From Telopea speciosissima (Eukaryota; Streptophyta; Magnoliopsida; Proteales; Proteaceae): a DNA stretch of 64,000 nucleotides. Below the pieces are notes generated by a model, which was not told the DNA's origin, searched no databases, and worked only from the letters and a program-made list of their open reading frames with translations. Made by a program: the position numbers and the translations under genes. Positions 34,101 through 43,685 of the stretch are shown piece by piece; within the stretch, counting starts at the first letter, position 1, and every line of letters begins with the position of its first letter. The stretch spans positions 56,123,378 to 56,187,377 of the forward strand of contig NC_057926.1 of NCBI RefSeq assembly GCF_018873765.1, read 5' to 3'.

Positions 34101-36714
34101 TATTTATCTAGCCTACATTAATACAATTCATTGTTTACCAAAAAAAAAAAATTAATACAATTCATCCAAGTTACAAAGTACAAATGGCCAAAATTACATC
34201 TATGCAGTTGACCAAAAGCAAATGCATATTTGATTTCAAGTAGCCCATGGTGAGTTCCTAGCTGCATCCACAATCAGATTTTGTGAGTTTAGGCCAGTGG
34301 TCCCACCCCAGATTATCCTGACAAGATGATGCTTGAAGGTGACAAAACCAATGCAATTGTTCTGAGAAAAATGAAGGCTAAAGACAAAGAACCTTAGCTC
34401 ATATTGTTAAATTTCCTACCACTACATTGTTGGGTCCATGGTAGGGCTCCCCAGTTTATAGTTTCCAGTTCCTCCTTATTTTGTGCAATCTGTGGTTCTT
34501 ACTATTGTTCCTGGTTTGGTCATGTTTGGAGATGTCATTCTGCCTTTACTTTGTTAAATTTATTCTCTTTTTCTGTTTGTAGTTCTCAGCATTACATCTT
34601 GCTTCAGAAGCTATATTAACAAGAATTGTGCTGTAAAATTACTGATGAAATTGTTAATTACAGGTAAACAAATATCTAGAATACTATGAGAGGGCCCTCA
34701 GTGGTTTTGAAGCTGCTGCTTCAAAGGATCCTGGGCTAAATGCTGCCGAGGAGGTTCAAAAAATGGTCAATCTTCTTGACAAGTTGGAAACTTCCTTGAA
34801 GGTTATGCATCTGTCTCTCTGTTTTTTAAGTCATTCTGTTACTTGTTTTGATACAATTTTCAGCTTCTTAGAATATTTTGATCACCTTCACATGCAACTT
34901 ACTTTACCCATCTGTTGGTCTAGGTTGGCCTCTTGGGTCATGCCTATGGGGAGGAGATAAAAAGTGCTACATATAAATTATGATGGCATTTATTTATTTT
35001 ATAATTATGGGTTTGAATCTTGGAGTGGATAATCTGAATCAGTTTTTGACGAAAGGAATCAGTGAAAAGAGCACAAGAAGGGTGCACAAAAAATTAACAT
35101 TATGGCATCATAATGGTTTTAAATGTTGGTATCAATTGCTTATCTGCCAGGAATATTTGGAGAGAGAAAGTGAGACACAGAGAAAAAGGGGATAATAAAG
35201 CTACATGCTCTAAGGAGTATAATTATATGTTTATAAAATAGTGAGCCAAATGGAATTTAGATTGGATCCTGAACATGCATTGAATCTGATTGTAATGTAA
35301 TTCAATGGACCTGGTCAATTTTAGTCCATGGATCTCATAATTCTTCAATGGATTGTTTGCTCAAACAAATGGGCACAGCACACAATCCAGACAGGTACCT
35401 TTTAAATGCCAATAGATTCTTCATTAGATATGCAACTGTTTCTGATGATAATGCATTCTTCAGGTACACTCCAGGGCAAAACGTGTTGCAGCAGTGGCAT
35501 CATCATTGGTTGATGTTAATTGTAAGCTACTCAACACGTCTGTAGTTCTGTGCATACTTCATACAAGACCTATTTGGTATACTTGGTTGAGCTCAGTATC
35601 CACTGTTGCACGAAATTCCCTAATCCCTCCTAACGAATCTCCAGTTGTTTTGTTTGTATTTTCCATGTTCAAGTGAATTCTTCATACAAAAAAGCAGCTA
35701 TAAATCTTCTGACGAAGGGGCGGAACAAAGCAGTAGCAGTTGTGGGGAAAGTGCTACTCTTCATTAACCATGATAACTTAACCCCCTTGTACGTCTGCCT
35801 TCAAAACACTATCCTACTTGTGTCGTCTAAATATAATCCTCTGTCGTTTGATTCAAATAGCACTTGTATTGTACATTGCAGTTGTATTACTTACTATGAT
35901 TTTTGTGATGTTATATTTTAGTGTGATAAGAGACTGCATATAGCATCCGCTTTAAACCTTTTGAAACATTTGTTAGACAGTATGATATTTTCCAAACTTC
36001 CATTTTCCACAAATTATTGGCTTTCAACTTTGTTACTTACTGAAGATAAATCGTTGTGCTCTGATTTTGCAGATATTATCTTGTATGTGATTCAGATCAA
36101 ACTTGTTTTATTCTTTCAGTGTATGGGTTACGTGTTGATGTGGTAAGGATTAATTGCTAGCCTTCAGATTATGTAATTTGCTTGTAGGCAGAAACAGCAG
36201 TCCCTACTCTAACAAATGACCACAGATCTATATTTGCATTCGTTTTCATCTGTTTCATGTGCATTTGCAAAAACTGACTACCTCTCTTTTCCTTGTAGAT
36301 TAAGGAGGCCGATCAGCTGACAATAATGGAACCTTGCTATAGTGCTGTTGACTTCTCTTGGAAGGGCAAGGTATGATTTTTTCTTCTCATTGTGATTTTC
36401 ATTTTCTTTTGTAAGCCAGGAAATCTAAGATGTTATTGGGCTCAGGTGTCCTGAATAGTGTAATTTGACCAGATCCATTTTCATATATAGAGTGGCACAA
36501 CCTATATGTCTCATGTTGATTTATGACACTATTTCTTTCTCTTCTTCTCCTCCGACCCCTCCCTCACCCCCAAAAAAAAAAAATTCAAATAAAGCAGCAC
36601 TACCAATTCAAATCAATTCGAGTTGATTTCTTGGAACAAATTCTTCTGAATGGAAAAGCTCTGGCTCCTCATCAGGCAGTTCACACATCCATTCATGCAC
36701 AACATAAACCGTGA
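26204..36714 (+). CDS. TTC5-like tetratricopeptide/OB-fold protein (13 exons, 420 aa)
   Basis: Exons: 26204-26378, 27426-27535, 27617-27727, 27851-27908, 28319-28408, 30904-30998, 31181-31234, 34664-34801, 35464-35521, 35674-35788, 36073-36142, 36299-36370 and 36598-36714. Phases close exactly into 420 codons plus stop (animal TTC5 about 440). TPR units are visible from about residue 60, for example [20 protein letters not shown] and [20 protein letters not shown]. The C-terminal third (from about 290) is the TTC5 OB-fold region, with [19 protein letters not shown] and [12 protein letters not shown], ending HAQHKP. In animals TTC5 (Strap) is a p300/JMY cofactor and recognises nascent tubulin chains during tubulin mRNA autoregulation; a role in plants is not established. 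Intron 4 uses a GC donor (CAAG|GCAAGA). Introns 5 and 7 are full of repeats. The coding sequence looks intact. Confidence 0.93.
26868..27130 (-). mobile_element. Internally deleted RTE LINE in TTC5-like intron 1
   Basis: The plus strand starts with (AAC)n followed by the RTE 3' tail in reverse (CTTATCCCAACTAAATGGGG). Immediately adjoining, still on the minus strand, is RTE endonuclease-region sequence (a GVGIVVDKD-like motif and [11 protein letters not shown], with shifts), normally kilobases from the tail. So the copy joins an endonuclease fragment to the 3' end and lacks RT. Confidence 0.7.
28550..28563 (+). repeat. Poly-G run in TTC5-like intron 5
   Basis: A homopolymer of about 14 G, a likely length-polymorphic site and a sequencing-error risk. 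Confidence 0.8.
28940..29405. mobile_element. Foldback element with GTTGTCAAGG termini
   Basis: The left end (AGTTGTCAAGGTGACCCAAGG, about 28944) and right end (ACACCTTGACAACT, about 29391) are inverted copies. Each end carries GCCTAGGCGCC or GCGGTGCCTAGACG inside. The centre is AT-rich with two similar blocks (AAAGCAATAAACAT...). No coding capacity. The superfamily is not assigned. Confidence 0.65.
29466..29637. mobile_element. Tourist-like (PIF/Harbinger) MITE, 172 bp
   Basis: A nearly perfect hairpin: GGCTCCGTTTGTTTTGGC at the left is matched in reverse by GCCGAAACAAATGGAGCC at the right, and pairing continues to the centre at about 29551. It is flanked by TTA on both sides (29463-29465 and 29638-29640), the 3-bp TWA target typical of PIF/Harbinger. 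A diverged relative of the left end occurs at about 30713. Confidence 0.85.
29695..30110 (-). mobile_element. RTE LINE fragment in TTC5-like intron 5
   Basis: The minus strand encodes [40 protein letters not shown] and [12 protein letters not shown], the RTE reverse transcriptase C-terminus. A shortened RTE 3' tail (CATTTAGTTGGGATGAGG in reverse) lies at 29697-29720 without the (TTG)n. Shorter and more diverged than the copy at 6819. Confidence 0.85.
31310..32220. repeat. Degenerate CGAGATCTCGG / CGGTTT word repeats and a 29-bp tandem array in intron 7
   Basis: Patches at 31320-31640 and 32085-32220 are rich in CGAGATCTCG-like palindromes and GGTTTCGG words. Between them, three copies of a 29-bp unit containing TCCTGGTTTCTGGCATAAAT start at about 31991, 32020 and 32049. 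No coding potential is expected. Confidence 0.6.
32880..33775 (-). mobile_element. LTR retrotransposon fragment (LTR end and gag start), fossil
   Basis: On the minus strand a CT-rich LTR-like region (about 33415-33600) precedes AATTGGTATCAGAACC, the usual sequence at the 5' LTR/primer-binding boundary of plant LTR elements. A gag-like beginning follows (about 33360 down to 32880). Broken, with no pol region visible. Superfamily uncertain. Located in the 3.4-kb intron 7 of the TTC5-like gene. Confidence 0.6.
33779..33949. mobile_element. GC-rich foldback element, copy 1 (GTCCGGGAG termini)
   Basis: Left TIR GTCCGGGAGTGGAGCTCCTA (33788) and right TIR, read inward on the minus strand, GTCCGGGAGCGTTGCCCCTA. 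The body holds a CATGAAAGG / CCACCCC block shared with the copies at 37007, 50290 and 57186. About 170 bp, no coding capacity. In the TTC5-like gene intron 7. Confidence 0.8.
34069..34098 (+). repeat. (TA)n microsatellite
   Basis: About 15 TA units in intron 7 of the TTC5-like gene. Confidence 0.95.
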
Positions 36715-37006
36715 ATGGGCTTCACTATTTCAAGAGAATATCTGTTTGTTGTGTACCTTGGAGTGAGGTTTCATTTTATTATTTTGCTTGACTGTATTAT
36801 ATGCAATTGTAGATGAAACAATGAAAATTTGTTGAGGGGATAGATCTTGTGTCTGTCTAGTTATACATGCCATTGACGTTTGATGTTTGCAACTCCCCAA
36901 GATGGAAGAAACATAAATCTTTGCCTTTTGACATCTGAGTATTCATGTATCCGGTTGTTCCTTCGGTATTACTCTCTCAAATTTTGTATTTTATTTTAGG
37001 GTCGGT
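36715..37006 (+). other. Probable 3' UTR of the TTC5-like gene
   Basis: AT-rich sequence after the TGA at 36712-36714, ending near the foldback element at 37007. No clear AATAAA is visible. Confidence 0.4.
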
Positions 37007-37165
37007 GTTCTCTGTGGGGGAGCGTGGCCCAAGCAGGCATGCGGGGACCTATGAGAGCAGGTGCATTGGCATCTTGGGGGTGGAATTTCCACCTTTCATG
37101 GGGGCAGGGCAGTCATTTTGTCCCCCGTGTCTGGGCGTGGGTGGTACACTCCTCCTCACAGAACT
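37007..37165. mobile_element. GC-rich foldback element, copy 2
   Basis: Left end GTTCTCTGTGGGGGAGCG, right end inward GTTCTGTGAGGAGGAGTG. The body contains GGTGGAATTTCCACCTTTCA, itself a palindrome. Same architecture as copy 1. Confidence 0.8.
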
Positions 37166-38078
37166 TTTCTCCTTTATTTTAACTTCATTTATTTCAGGAT
37201 TACCTTTCACTAAGCATGCATACAATGAACACACAAGCTTCAACCGATCATTGATACAGGCCAATTTCTTTGGAGAGGTGTGATTTTATGAGGCTGGTCT
37301 TTTGAAAATATGTTAATGTGACACCATCAGATGAGAATCCATCAAGTGATGAACCAAATACATGGTTTTCAATCCAATGCTTTCAAGATAAAAGATTATG
37401 CAAGGGTGGTTTTGCAGAATCATGATTATTTTCCTTCAAAACGAAGGGGGGAAAATCAACTTATTCAATAAGCTTTCGTGCCGAAGTAGCTCGTGGTTTC
37501 TAAAAACAGGTTTAGGGCCCCTGGCTCTCAGATCGGGATGGGTTTCGGATAGGGTTGAAGAGAGATTGTAAGCATATTTTAAAAAACCAGGCAGGACCGT
37601 ACGGTTGAACCGGGTTATTTTGGAATATTTTCGCTTTGTTTCTATTTAGCATATAAAGTTAGGGATGTAAATTGATCAAATTTGAATCAAACATAAACAT
37701 TATATGCATCCCCATTTGACTTGCTATTGAATATATTCAGATAGTTTTCGAAAATTGATTTTTTGAACACGGACGGATTCTTCTAAACGTATACGATTGT
37801 GACTATACATTTACATTCCTAGTCGAGACTAGAGAGTCTGGAGAGAGCAGCATTGTGGTTTCAATGTCCATGTTGAGTGGGGACACCTGAACAAGACGAA
37901 AATTGAGAAGACAGGAAGGTGAAGGGCTGATCTACAACCCCACTAGGGTTGATGTTAAAGTGTTATATATGAAATTACATAGTTTTTCTCATTAATTTTT
38001 AGTTTTCCTCATTAATTTTTTGTTTAATTACCTATAATATATTATAAATGAATAAAGATATTTTAGTATTATAAAATA
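37166..38078. other. Intergenic, degenerate
   Basis: No gene. A patch with GGTTTCGGATAGGG / CCGTACGGTTGAACCGGG words lies around 37530-37625, of the degenerate CGGTT type. AT-rich elsewhere. Confidence 0.4.
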
Positions 38079-38232
38079 GGGAAAAAGATCGTTGCTTGGT
38101 TGCATGGCCACTGTGCCAGCGGTTGGGCCAATGGCAGCGTGATTATGAGCATCGATTGCAAGGGTGGGATGGTCTCTTGATGCACCCATGTGACGGCGTA
38201 GGGGGCACCACCAAGTAGCATTCTTTCTCCCT
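38079..38232. mobile_element. GC-rich foldback element, copy 3 (GGGAAAAAG...TTGG ends)
   Basis: Left GGGAAAAAGATCGTTGCTTGG pairs with inward right GGGAGAAAGAATGCTACTTGG (each 21 nt, given here as family ends). The body has TGCATGGCCACTGTGCCAG. First of three tandemly placed elements. Confidence 0.75.
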
Positions 38233-38244
38233 ATAAAACATTAG

Positions 38245-38431
38245 GGAAAGAGAATGCTACCTGGGCGTGTGCAGTGCGTTGCCCCTGTGCCGAGACACAG
38301 GGATGCATGAAATGACCGTCACGCCCCTTGAGAAATTCCACCTTTCCATAGGGGCAATACGGTCATTTTACTGTACCCTGTGCAGCGTGGGGGTAGCACA
38401 CCACAAGCACTCATGCAGCATTCTTTCACCC
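38245..38431. mobile_element. GC-rich foldback element, copy 4
   Basis: Left end GGGAAAGAGAATGCTACCTG, right end inward GGGTGAAAGAATGCTGCATG. The body has a TTCCACCTTTCCATAGGGGC block like copy 2. Confidence 0.75.
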
Positions 38432-38460
38432 AGAATATTATTTATAAATCAAATTATTTA

Positions 38461-38640
38461 GGGAAAAGTTTGGGCACACCACCCGGTTATTGCAAGCTAA
38501 CATCTGTTGTGTCTATCTCTCCTTTTCCCTCTTTGAAATGACCCCTTTGTCCCTCTTATATGATGCCTTGTCTCAGGCCCCCATTGGTATCGCTTGATAG
38601 GTTATTGCACGTATGTGGGTGGTGTCCTAGTCACTCTCAT
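38461..38640. mobile_element. Foldback element, copy 5 (diverged)
   Basis: GGGCACACCACCCGGTTATT near the left pairs loosely with inward right AGGACACCACCCACATACG. Probably a relative of copies 3 and 4, which it adjoins. Confidence 0.5.
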
Positions 38641-40606
38641 TATTTAGTCATATTTTCATAACCAAGCCTAAACATATATAGACTGAAATTGAAATATCTG
38701 TATCAACATCCGATTAGCTTTCAAATGAATTTGAATAATTTCTGAAAATCAAATTTTCTAACTTAAATTTTTTCAAAAGGATACGAAAACAAATGGAATA
38801 CGAATTTTCGATCATGCATCTTGCTCGCAGTCTAAGCAGTAATCCCCTTTTTTAAAACTTCTGTTTTTTTTTCATGAAAATGTAATCATACAAACCACAC
38901 ACCAATCCCGAAAGATTAACCGATTTTTAAGACCGTAGAATGGCAGTACCGCAGTAGCCCCTTTCTTGAGAACCGTAAAAACTATCTGATCAACTTTGCC
39001 TTTGTCCTAACATTGGTGAAGACCAACAAAATAGATTCGAAACTAATTCAGCAGTCCCTCTACCAACTGTTTGAAAGACATCTTCAACTACTTTTCACCT
39101 TAAAAACTATTAATACTCTCAATGGTACAATGGCTGAGCACTAGTGGATCAATTGGACTTACCAGCTTGAGAGGGCCCCGCCAATTTGGCATTATTTTAC
39201 TGGGCTAGTTTGGTTAAGTTCCAACAATAACACTCTTTTGTTTTTGGTGAAAATGCCAAACAAATAAATTAAAATATGTCAAGTTCCAACAAGAGCACTC
39301 TTGGAGTCTTGGTCAGGCCAAATCCATTAACATCAAGACTATAGGTATCAGCATTTTGTCAGTCTCGGCCGATACTTATACAATACCATATTGGGCTGTA
39401 TTGGGCCTAAATTGGGGTGTTTTCTATACCCTCTCATAGGGCAATGTGAGATGATGCCTCTGCCCCTTGTATATTGATCTCCAGTGATACTGATTTGCAT
39501 TGATATCGATTCGCATCCATACTGATACTTAGAACCATAATTAACTTACCTTTTACCTCCTAAAGCAAAGTGAGAGAGAGAGAGATAAAAAATTATACTG
39601 AGCCATGATTTATGTACCAGCAGGCCAAAGCCATTAACATACCTTTTTTTTCCAGAAGGGCTTTTGGTTAGGAGCTGATTTGCCAAAGCTAAATATTGTC
39701 AAAACGCCATGAATGGCTCTTGATGCAATGCCAAGATAGAGTTTAGTCTGCTAACCAACAACCTAACAACCACTGTCCTCTTTTACCATCTTCAATCCCT
39801 TCTGTCTTCACATCCTACGCTGACATATAATATTTCAATCCAGCCCTTAAATGCCAAAAGCTAAATTTATAACTATAAACAAACCTGAAAGTTATCATTG
39901 AATTAGGCTGACTTGATCATAAAGAAGCAAAATCTAGGTCTCTCTCTCTCTTGGACATTACAACCACTGGGAAGCTCTGTTATACCTGGGGCAGTGATAC
40001 TGTGAATGCCAATGTAAAGAACAGATGTGAAATCTTCTTAATCCAACAGTTCATATATGTTTGATCAAATGATTTTGAGCTTCTGATGGTCAACTCCTTG
40101 ATGGGTCATCCAAATTGACACACCTGATGATCCATATTGTTAATTAGATGTTTGAAAGAGACCCAATACCTAGAAAAGATCTGGCAGGCGTTGCTGCTAC
40201 TTAGTGAGAAGATAGATATTCTCACATATCTGAAAGGAAGACGAATGTGGGACCCTTTTTCCAGGTACCTCTTATTAGAAAACCTTAAAATTAGGGGTGG
40301 GTGACCCAGGAGGACTAAAATCTGAATCATTTATTGTAGAAAATCCTGGTTTCCATGTCTCATCATTTGGTTGGCTGTGTCCTTAAGTGATCTCTACCAC
40401 ATTGCCTAACTCTCTTCCATGCCTCACCATGTGCTTCCCTTAAAAAATAGTACACAACCCACACTGAATGGGACCTCTCTCTGTCTCGGTCTCTGTCTCA
40501 CACAGCTTCTACACACTTATATCAATCTCAATTCAGAGTTTCAGACCAAAACCCATTTCACTACTCTCTCTCTCTCTCTTTCTCTTCCTCGATCTCCAAC
40601 TGAAAA
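38641..40606. other. Intergenic; promoter side of the first PADRE gene
   Basis: At about 39345-39540 there is a degenerate patch of GATATCGATTCGCATCC / TCGGCCGATAC words related to the CGATACGATATC repeats downstream. The rest is AT-rich without genes. The final 150 bp (CT-rich, 40560-40600) are the likely leader of the gene at 40607. Confidence 0.4.
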
Positions 40607-41104
40607 ATGGGGAATACCACATCTTGTGCTCCAACTATTATCTCAGGTGGAACAGTAAAGGTTTTGTTAAGTGATGGAAGACTAGAGGTGTACACAAGAC
40701 CAATTAAAGCAGCTGAGCTGATGCTAGAAAACCCAAGGCAATTTGTATGTAACTCTAGTGATCTCAAGGTGGGTCACCGGATTCTAGGCCTCGGAGCAGA
40801 CGAAGAACTCGAACGGCGCCGGCTATACTTCATTCTACCAATGGATTTACTCTACTCAGTGCTAACTAATGAAGAGATGTTATCTCTCTCATACAAGGCA
40901 TCAAGAGCAATGAAGCATGGAAACTCCAACAACATTGTAAGAATATTTCCTGTGTTAGGTGATTTTTGTATTTTCCCTTCAGAAGTGAAGACATTAGAAG
41001 AAGAGTCACCAGAGAGAAAGCCACAACCCACAGAAAGATTCTCTAGACAGAGATCATGGAAACCTGCTTTGGATACTATACTTGAAACCCCATCTTGGGT
41101 TTGA
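40607..41104 (+). CDS. PADRE (DUF4228) domain protein, 165 aa
   Basis: Single exon from ATG 40607 to TGA 41102-41104. The N-terminus MGNTTSCAP has Gly2 and Cys7, a possible myristoylation/palmitoylation signal seen in many PADRE proteins. The domain runs through the first about 90 residues: KVLLSDGRLEVYTRPIKAAE, LMLENPRQFVCNSSDLKVG, then LGADEELERRRLYFILPMDL. The tail is Ser/Pro/Arg-rich and disordered, containing RSWKPALDTILETPSWV, as in family members. PADRE genes respond to pathogens and abiotic stress; the molecular activity is not known. A second, diverged PADRE gene lies at 59877. Confidence 0.92.
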   Translation: MGNTTSCAPTIISGGTVKVLLSDGRLEVYTRPIKAAELMLENPRQFVCNSSDLKVGHRILGLGADEELERRRLYFILPMDLLYSVLTNEEMLSLSYKASRAMKHGNSNNIVRIFPVLGDFCIFPSEVKTLEEESPERKPQPTERFSRQRSWKPALDTILETPSWV

Positions 41105-41412
41105 CTAACCATGAAGGTTAAGGTAATGTACTAAGCTTAATTAGCTCTTTAGAGAGAGAGAGCTAATGATGTCTTAATTAATTACTTCTTCCCTCTCTGT
41201 GTAATTTTTTTGAGAATTTCGGTGTAGTTTTGTGACTACCCAGATTCAGGTTGACCCCCTTGCCCCTTGCCCTCGGTTGTCTAATAATGAATTCTTCTTC
41301 TTCCCTACGTTAGGGTCTCTTTTGTCTTTTCCACTCTTAATGTCGCCACGTAGCTATTAGCATTTACAAACAGTTTTGACTTTTCATATGGGTTTACGTG
41401 GAAAATGAAAAT

Positions 41413-41608
41413 AAATAGGGACTTGTATGTATGGGCTAGCAGTGTTTTGAGCTTCTGATAACAAAAAAAAGCCCATTTGAAACCTTGAAACTCCAAATAG
41501 GGACTGGTATGGGCTAGCAGTGCTTTGGGCTTCTGATAACAAAAAAGCCCATTTGAAACCGAAAAACATAATAATAGGGACTGGTATGAGCTACCAGTGC
41601 TTTGGGTC
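41413..41608 (+). repeat. Tandem repeat downstream of the first PADRE gene (about 80 bp, 2.5 copies)
   Basis: Units begin AAATAGGGACT at 41413, AAATAGGGACTGGTATGGGC at 41495 and AATAGGGACTGG at about 41573. Each full unit includes GGGCTTCTGATAACAAAAAA followed by GCCC, a potential small stem. Copies differ by a few bases. Confidence 0.85.
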
Positions 41609-41810
41609 AGTGAAATATAATAAAACCCAATCATGTTTTATCCGGTTGGACTGGTTGACCCATCGGGCAACCTCCAATACAGGTCAATCAGCCGGATATT
41701 TCACCTAACCACACGTGGTAAATTGATCGAGGCTCAGTTTTCATAGCATTGCCTAATTAATATGTTGAAAGCCAAGAAGCTTCACCGGTCAACATCGTTC
41801 TCCGAGTTCG

Positions 41811-41977
41811 GATCCTCTACTTCCCGGTACAGTCGTGCGCCCCCCCTCCCCCACAGTGAGGTGGAAAAGATCGCCTTATCCTCGCTCAGACAGAGATAAA
41901 GAGGTCTTTTTGACTGTCCTGCTGTGTCTGGGACACACACGGCAGTACGAGCAGGGCAGAAGTAAAGGATCCCGATT
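41811..41977. mobile_element. Foldback element with GGATCC...TACTTC ends
   Basis: Left GGATCCTCTACTTCCCGGTA pairs with inward right GGGATCCTTTACTTCTGCC. Inner blocks GACACACACGGCAGTAC and CACAGTGAGGTGG mirror the better preserved relative at 60790-60950. Confidence 0.65.
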
Positions 41978-42463
41978 ATCTCAGCTTACAGGTATATGGG
42001 TTTGTCTCTTTGGCTTTCATTACCCCACACAGAGATGGCCCATTTTGTAAGAGGAAGTGAGCTAGCCTGTGAATCCATCCATCATAATTATTGAACGGAA
42101 ATTTCCTATTAGTTTCCTGAATGTAGTCTATATTTATCCATTTTTTTCTATAAAATACTTTTTTTCTAATATTTTTGTGTTAAAAGTATATTTACTGAAA
42201 TTGATAACCATGTATATTACCATTATCTTCAGATACACAAAGTTTGCGAAGCCAAGGAATAGACCTTGGCCAATCTGTGGAACACATGATAGACACGGTC
42301 TTCTTTTCTAAGTCGCTTAATAAAACAAGTTTAAAGTCTCTTTCTCCCTTTACTTTTAATGAATATGTACACCATTTTACTGAGGATGGGTTATGTGAAT
42401 GTTTGAAGTGAAATATAAGCATTAAAGTGGGAAATATAGAATTAGTATTTATGCATTGAGCTG

Positions 42464-42640
42464 GGGATTGTTGCCAGACTGCTTGGCCCCTGCACCAGCG
42501 TGGGGGCCAATGATAGCATACGGGACATCAACAGAGTTGGGTTTTGTGCATTTTAGATTTTTAGGGGAGGAGGGGCAGTCATTTCAACACCCCCGCGGCC
42601 TGCCACAGGCGCCATGCAACATGAAAGCCTTCTTTTTACC
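42464..42640. mobile_element. GC-rich foldback element, copy 6
   Basis: Left TTGCCAGACTGCTTGGCCCC, right CACAGGCGCCATGCAAC. The body resembles copy 7 (CTGCACCAGCGTGGGGGCCA). Diverged. Confidence 0.65.
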
Positions 42641-42822
42641 TTACATATATTTAGTTAGGTCATCTAAAATAGTATTTAGGAGATAGATGTATGAATGAAG
42701 TAAAATTATACTGAAAATATGCCATTAAGATATAGTCTGGATATTTTAAAAAACTAGGGAAAAAGGAGATGACTTCATTGAGAGAATCAAAAAGGAAGTA
42801 ATCCATAGGTAAAATATAAGTT

Positions 42823-43002
42823 AGGGTAAGAGATCGTTGCCTGGTTGCATGGGCCCTGCACCAGTACGGGGTCAATGAGAGCATGTGCAGGGACTTCAAC
42901 ATAAATTGTATTTTTTATTTTATAATAGGTGAGATAGTAATTTTGCATGCTCTTATATCCAAGCGTAGGGGCCACATGACCAAGCATTGTTGTTTTCCCT
43001 AT
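42823..43002. mobile_element. GC-rich foldback element, copy 7
   Basis: Left AGGGTAAGAGATCGTTGCCT with GGTTGCATGGGCCC behind it pairs with inward right AGGGAAAACAACAATGCTTG with GTCATGTGGCCCC behind it. Close to copy 3. Confidence 0.75.
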
Positions 43003-43252
43003 CAGCTAATTGTATGAGTAATAGAAACTTCCCCACTATCAAATAATTTAGATCTTAAAAAAAAATATGAATTGATGTATGTTTGATGTGATTGCATACA
43101 AATGTACAATGATGTGAGATTAGGACCCACACTTTTTTTTTCCCTAGTAGTTATCCATGTAATAATGGAAGTATACGTTTTCGAAAAATCACAAAACAAT
43201 CTGAGCCATCCATTTTTTTTTTAAATCTAAACTGTCTATTACCACTAGTTGG

Positions 43253-43685
43253 GAGGGTGTCAAAGTTGGGACCGAACCGAGTAAACCACCCTGAACCAAA
43301 CCAAAATAGCCCAACCCAAATCGAGTCGAAGTCTTTTGGACTGTTTCGGTTTGGGGGGTTACGACCCCATAATCGAGAGAATCCGAAACCAAACTAAAAC
43401 CATCTCAAAAGCCAGACTAAAACCGAAACCAAACCGATCTACACCGATAAGAAACCGATAACAACCCGAAAACCATTAAAGATCATATTTTTTCTATAAT
43501 TTAATATAAGCGTGCATGGTAAATCGAACCCAAGTCGAACCGCAACCGACCTGATAACAAATCGATACAAGAAACGATGTAAACCCGAAACTAAACCGAG
43601 CCGAAACCAAACTTTCCTAATTAGTTTAGTTTTGGTTTTACCATTCCCACACCAAAATCGGCCCAAATCGACCGATTGACACCCC
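43253..43685. mobile_element. hAT-like non-autonomous element, AACCGAAACC-rich body
   Basis: Termini GAGGGTGTCAA (left) and, inward from the right, GGGGTGTCAA. Flanking 8-bp direct repeats CTAGTTGG (43245-43252) and CTAGTTTG (43686-43693) differ at one base. The body is a degenerate array of AACCGAAACC / GGTTTGGTTT words. The related sequence at 58640 lacks the insertion. The 8-bp target and GTGTCAA ends fit hAT. Confidence 0.75.

Noticed and set aside
43189-43666. Minus-strand open frames over the AACCGAAACC array
   Set aside because: Word-repeat composition keeps stops rare; no protein similarity.
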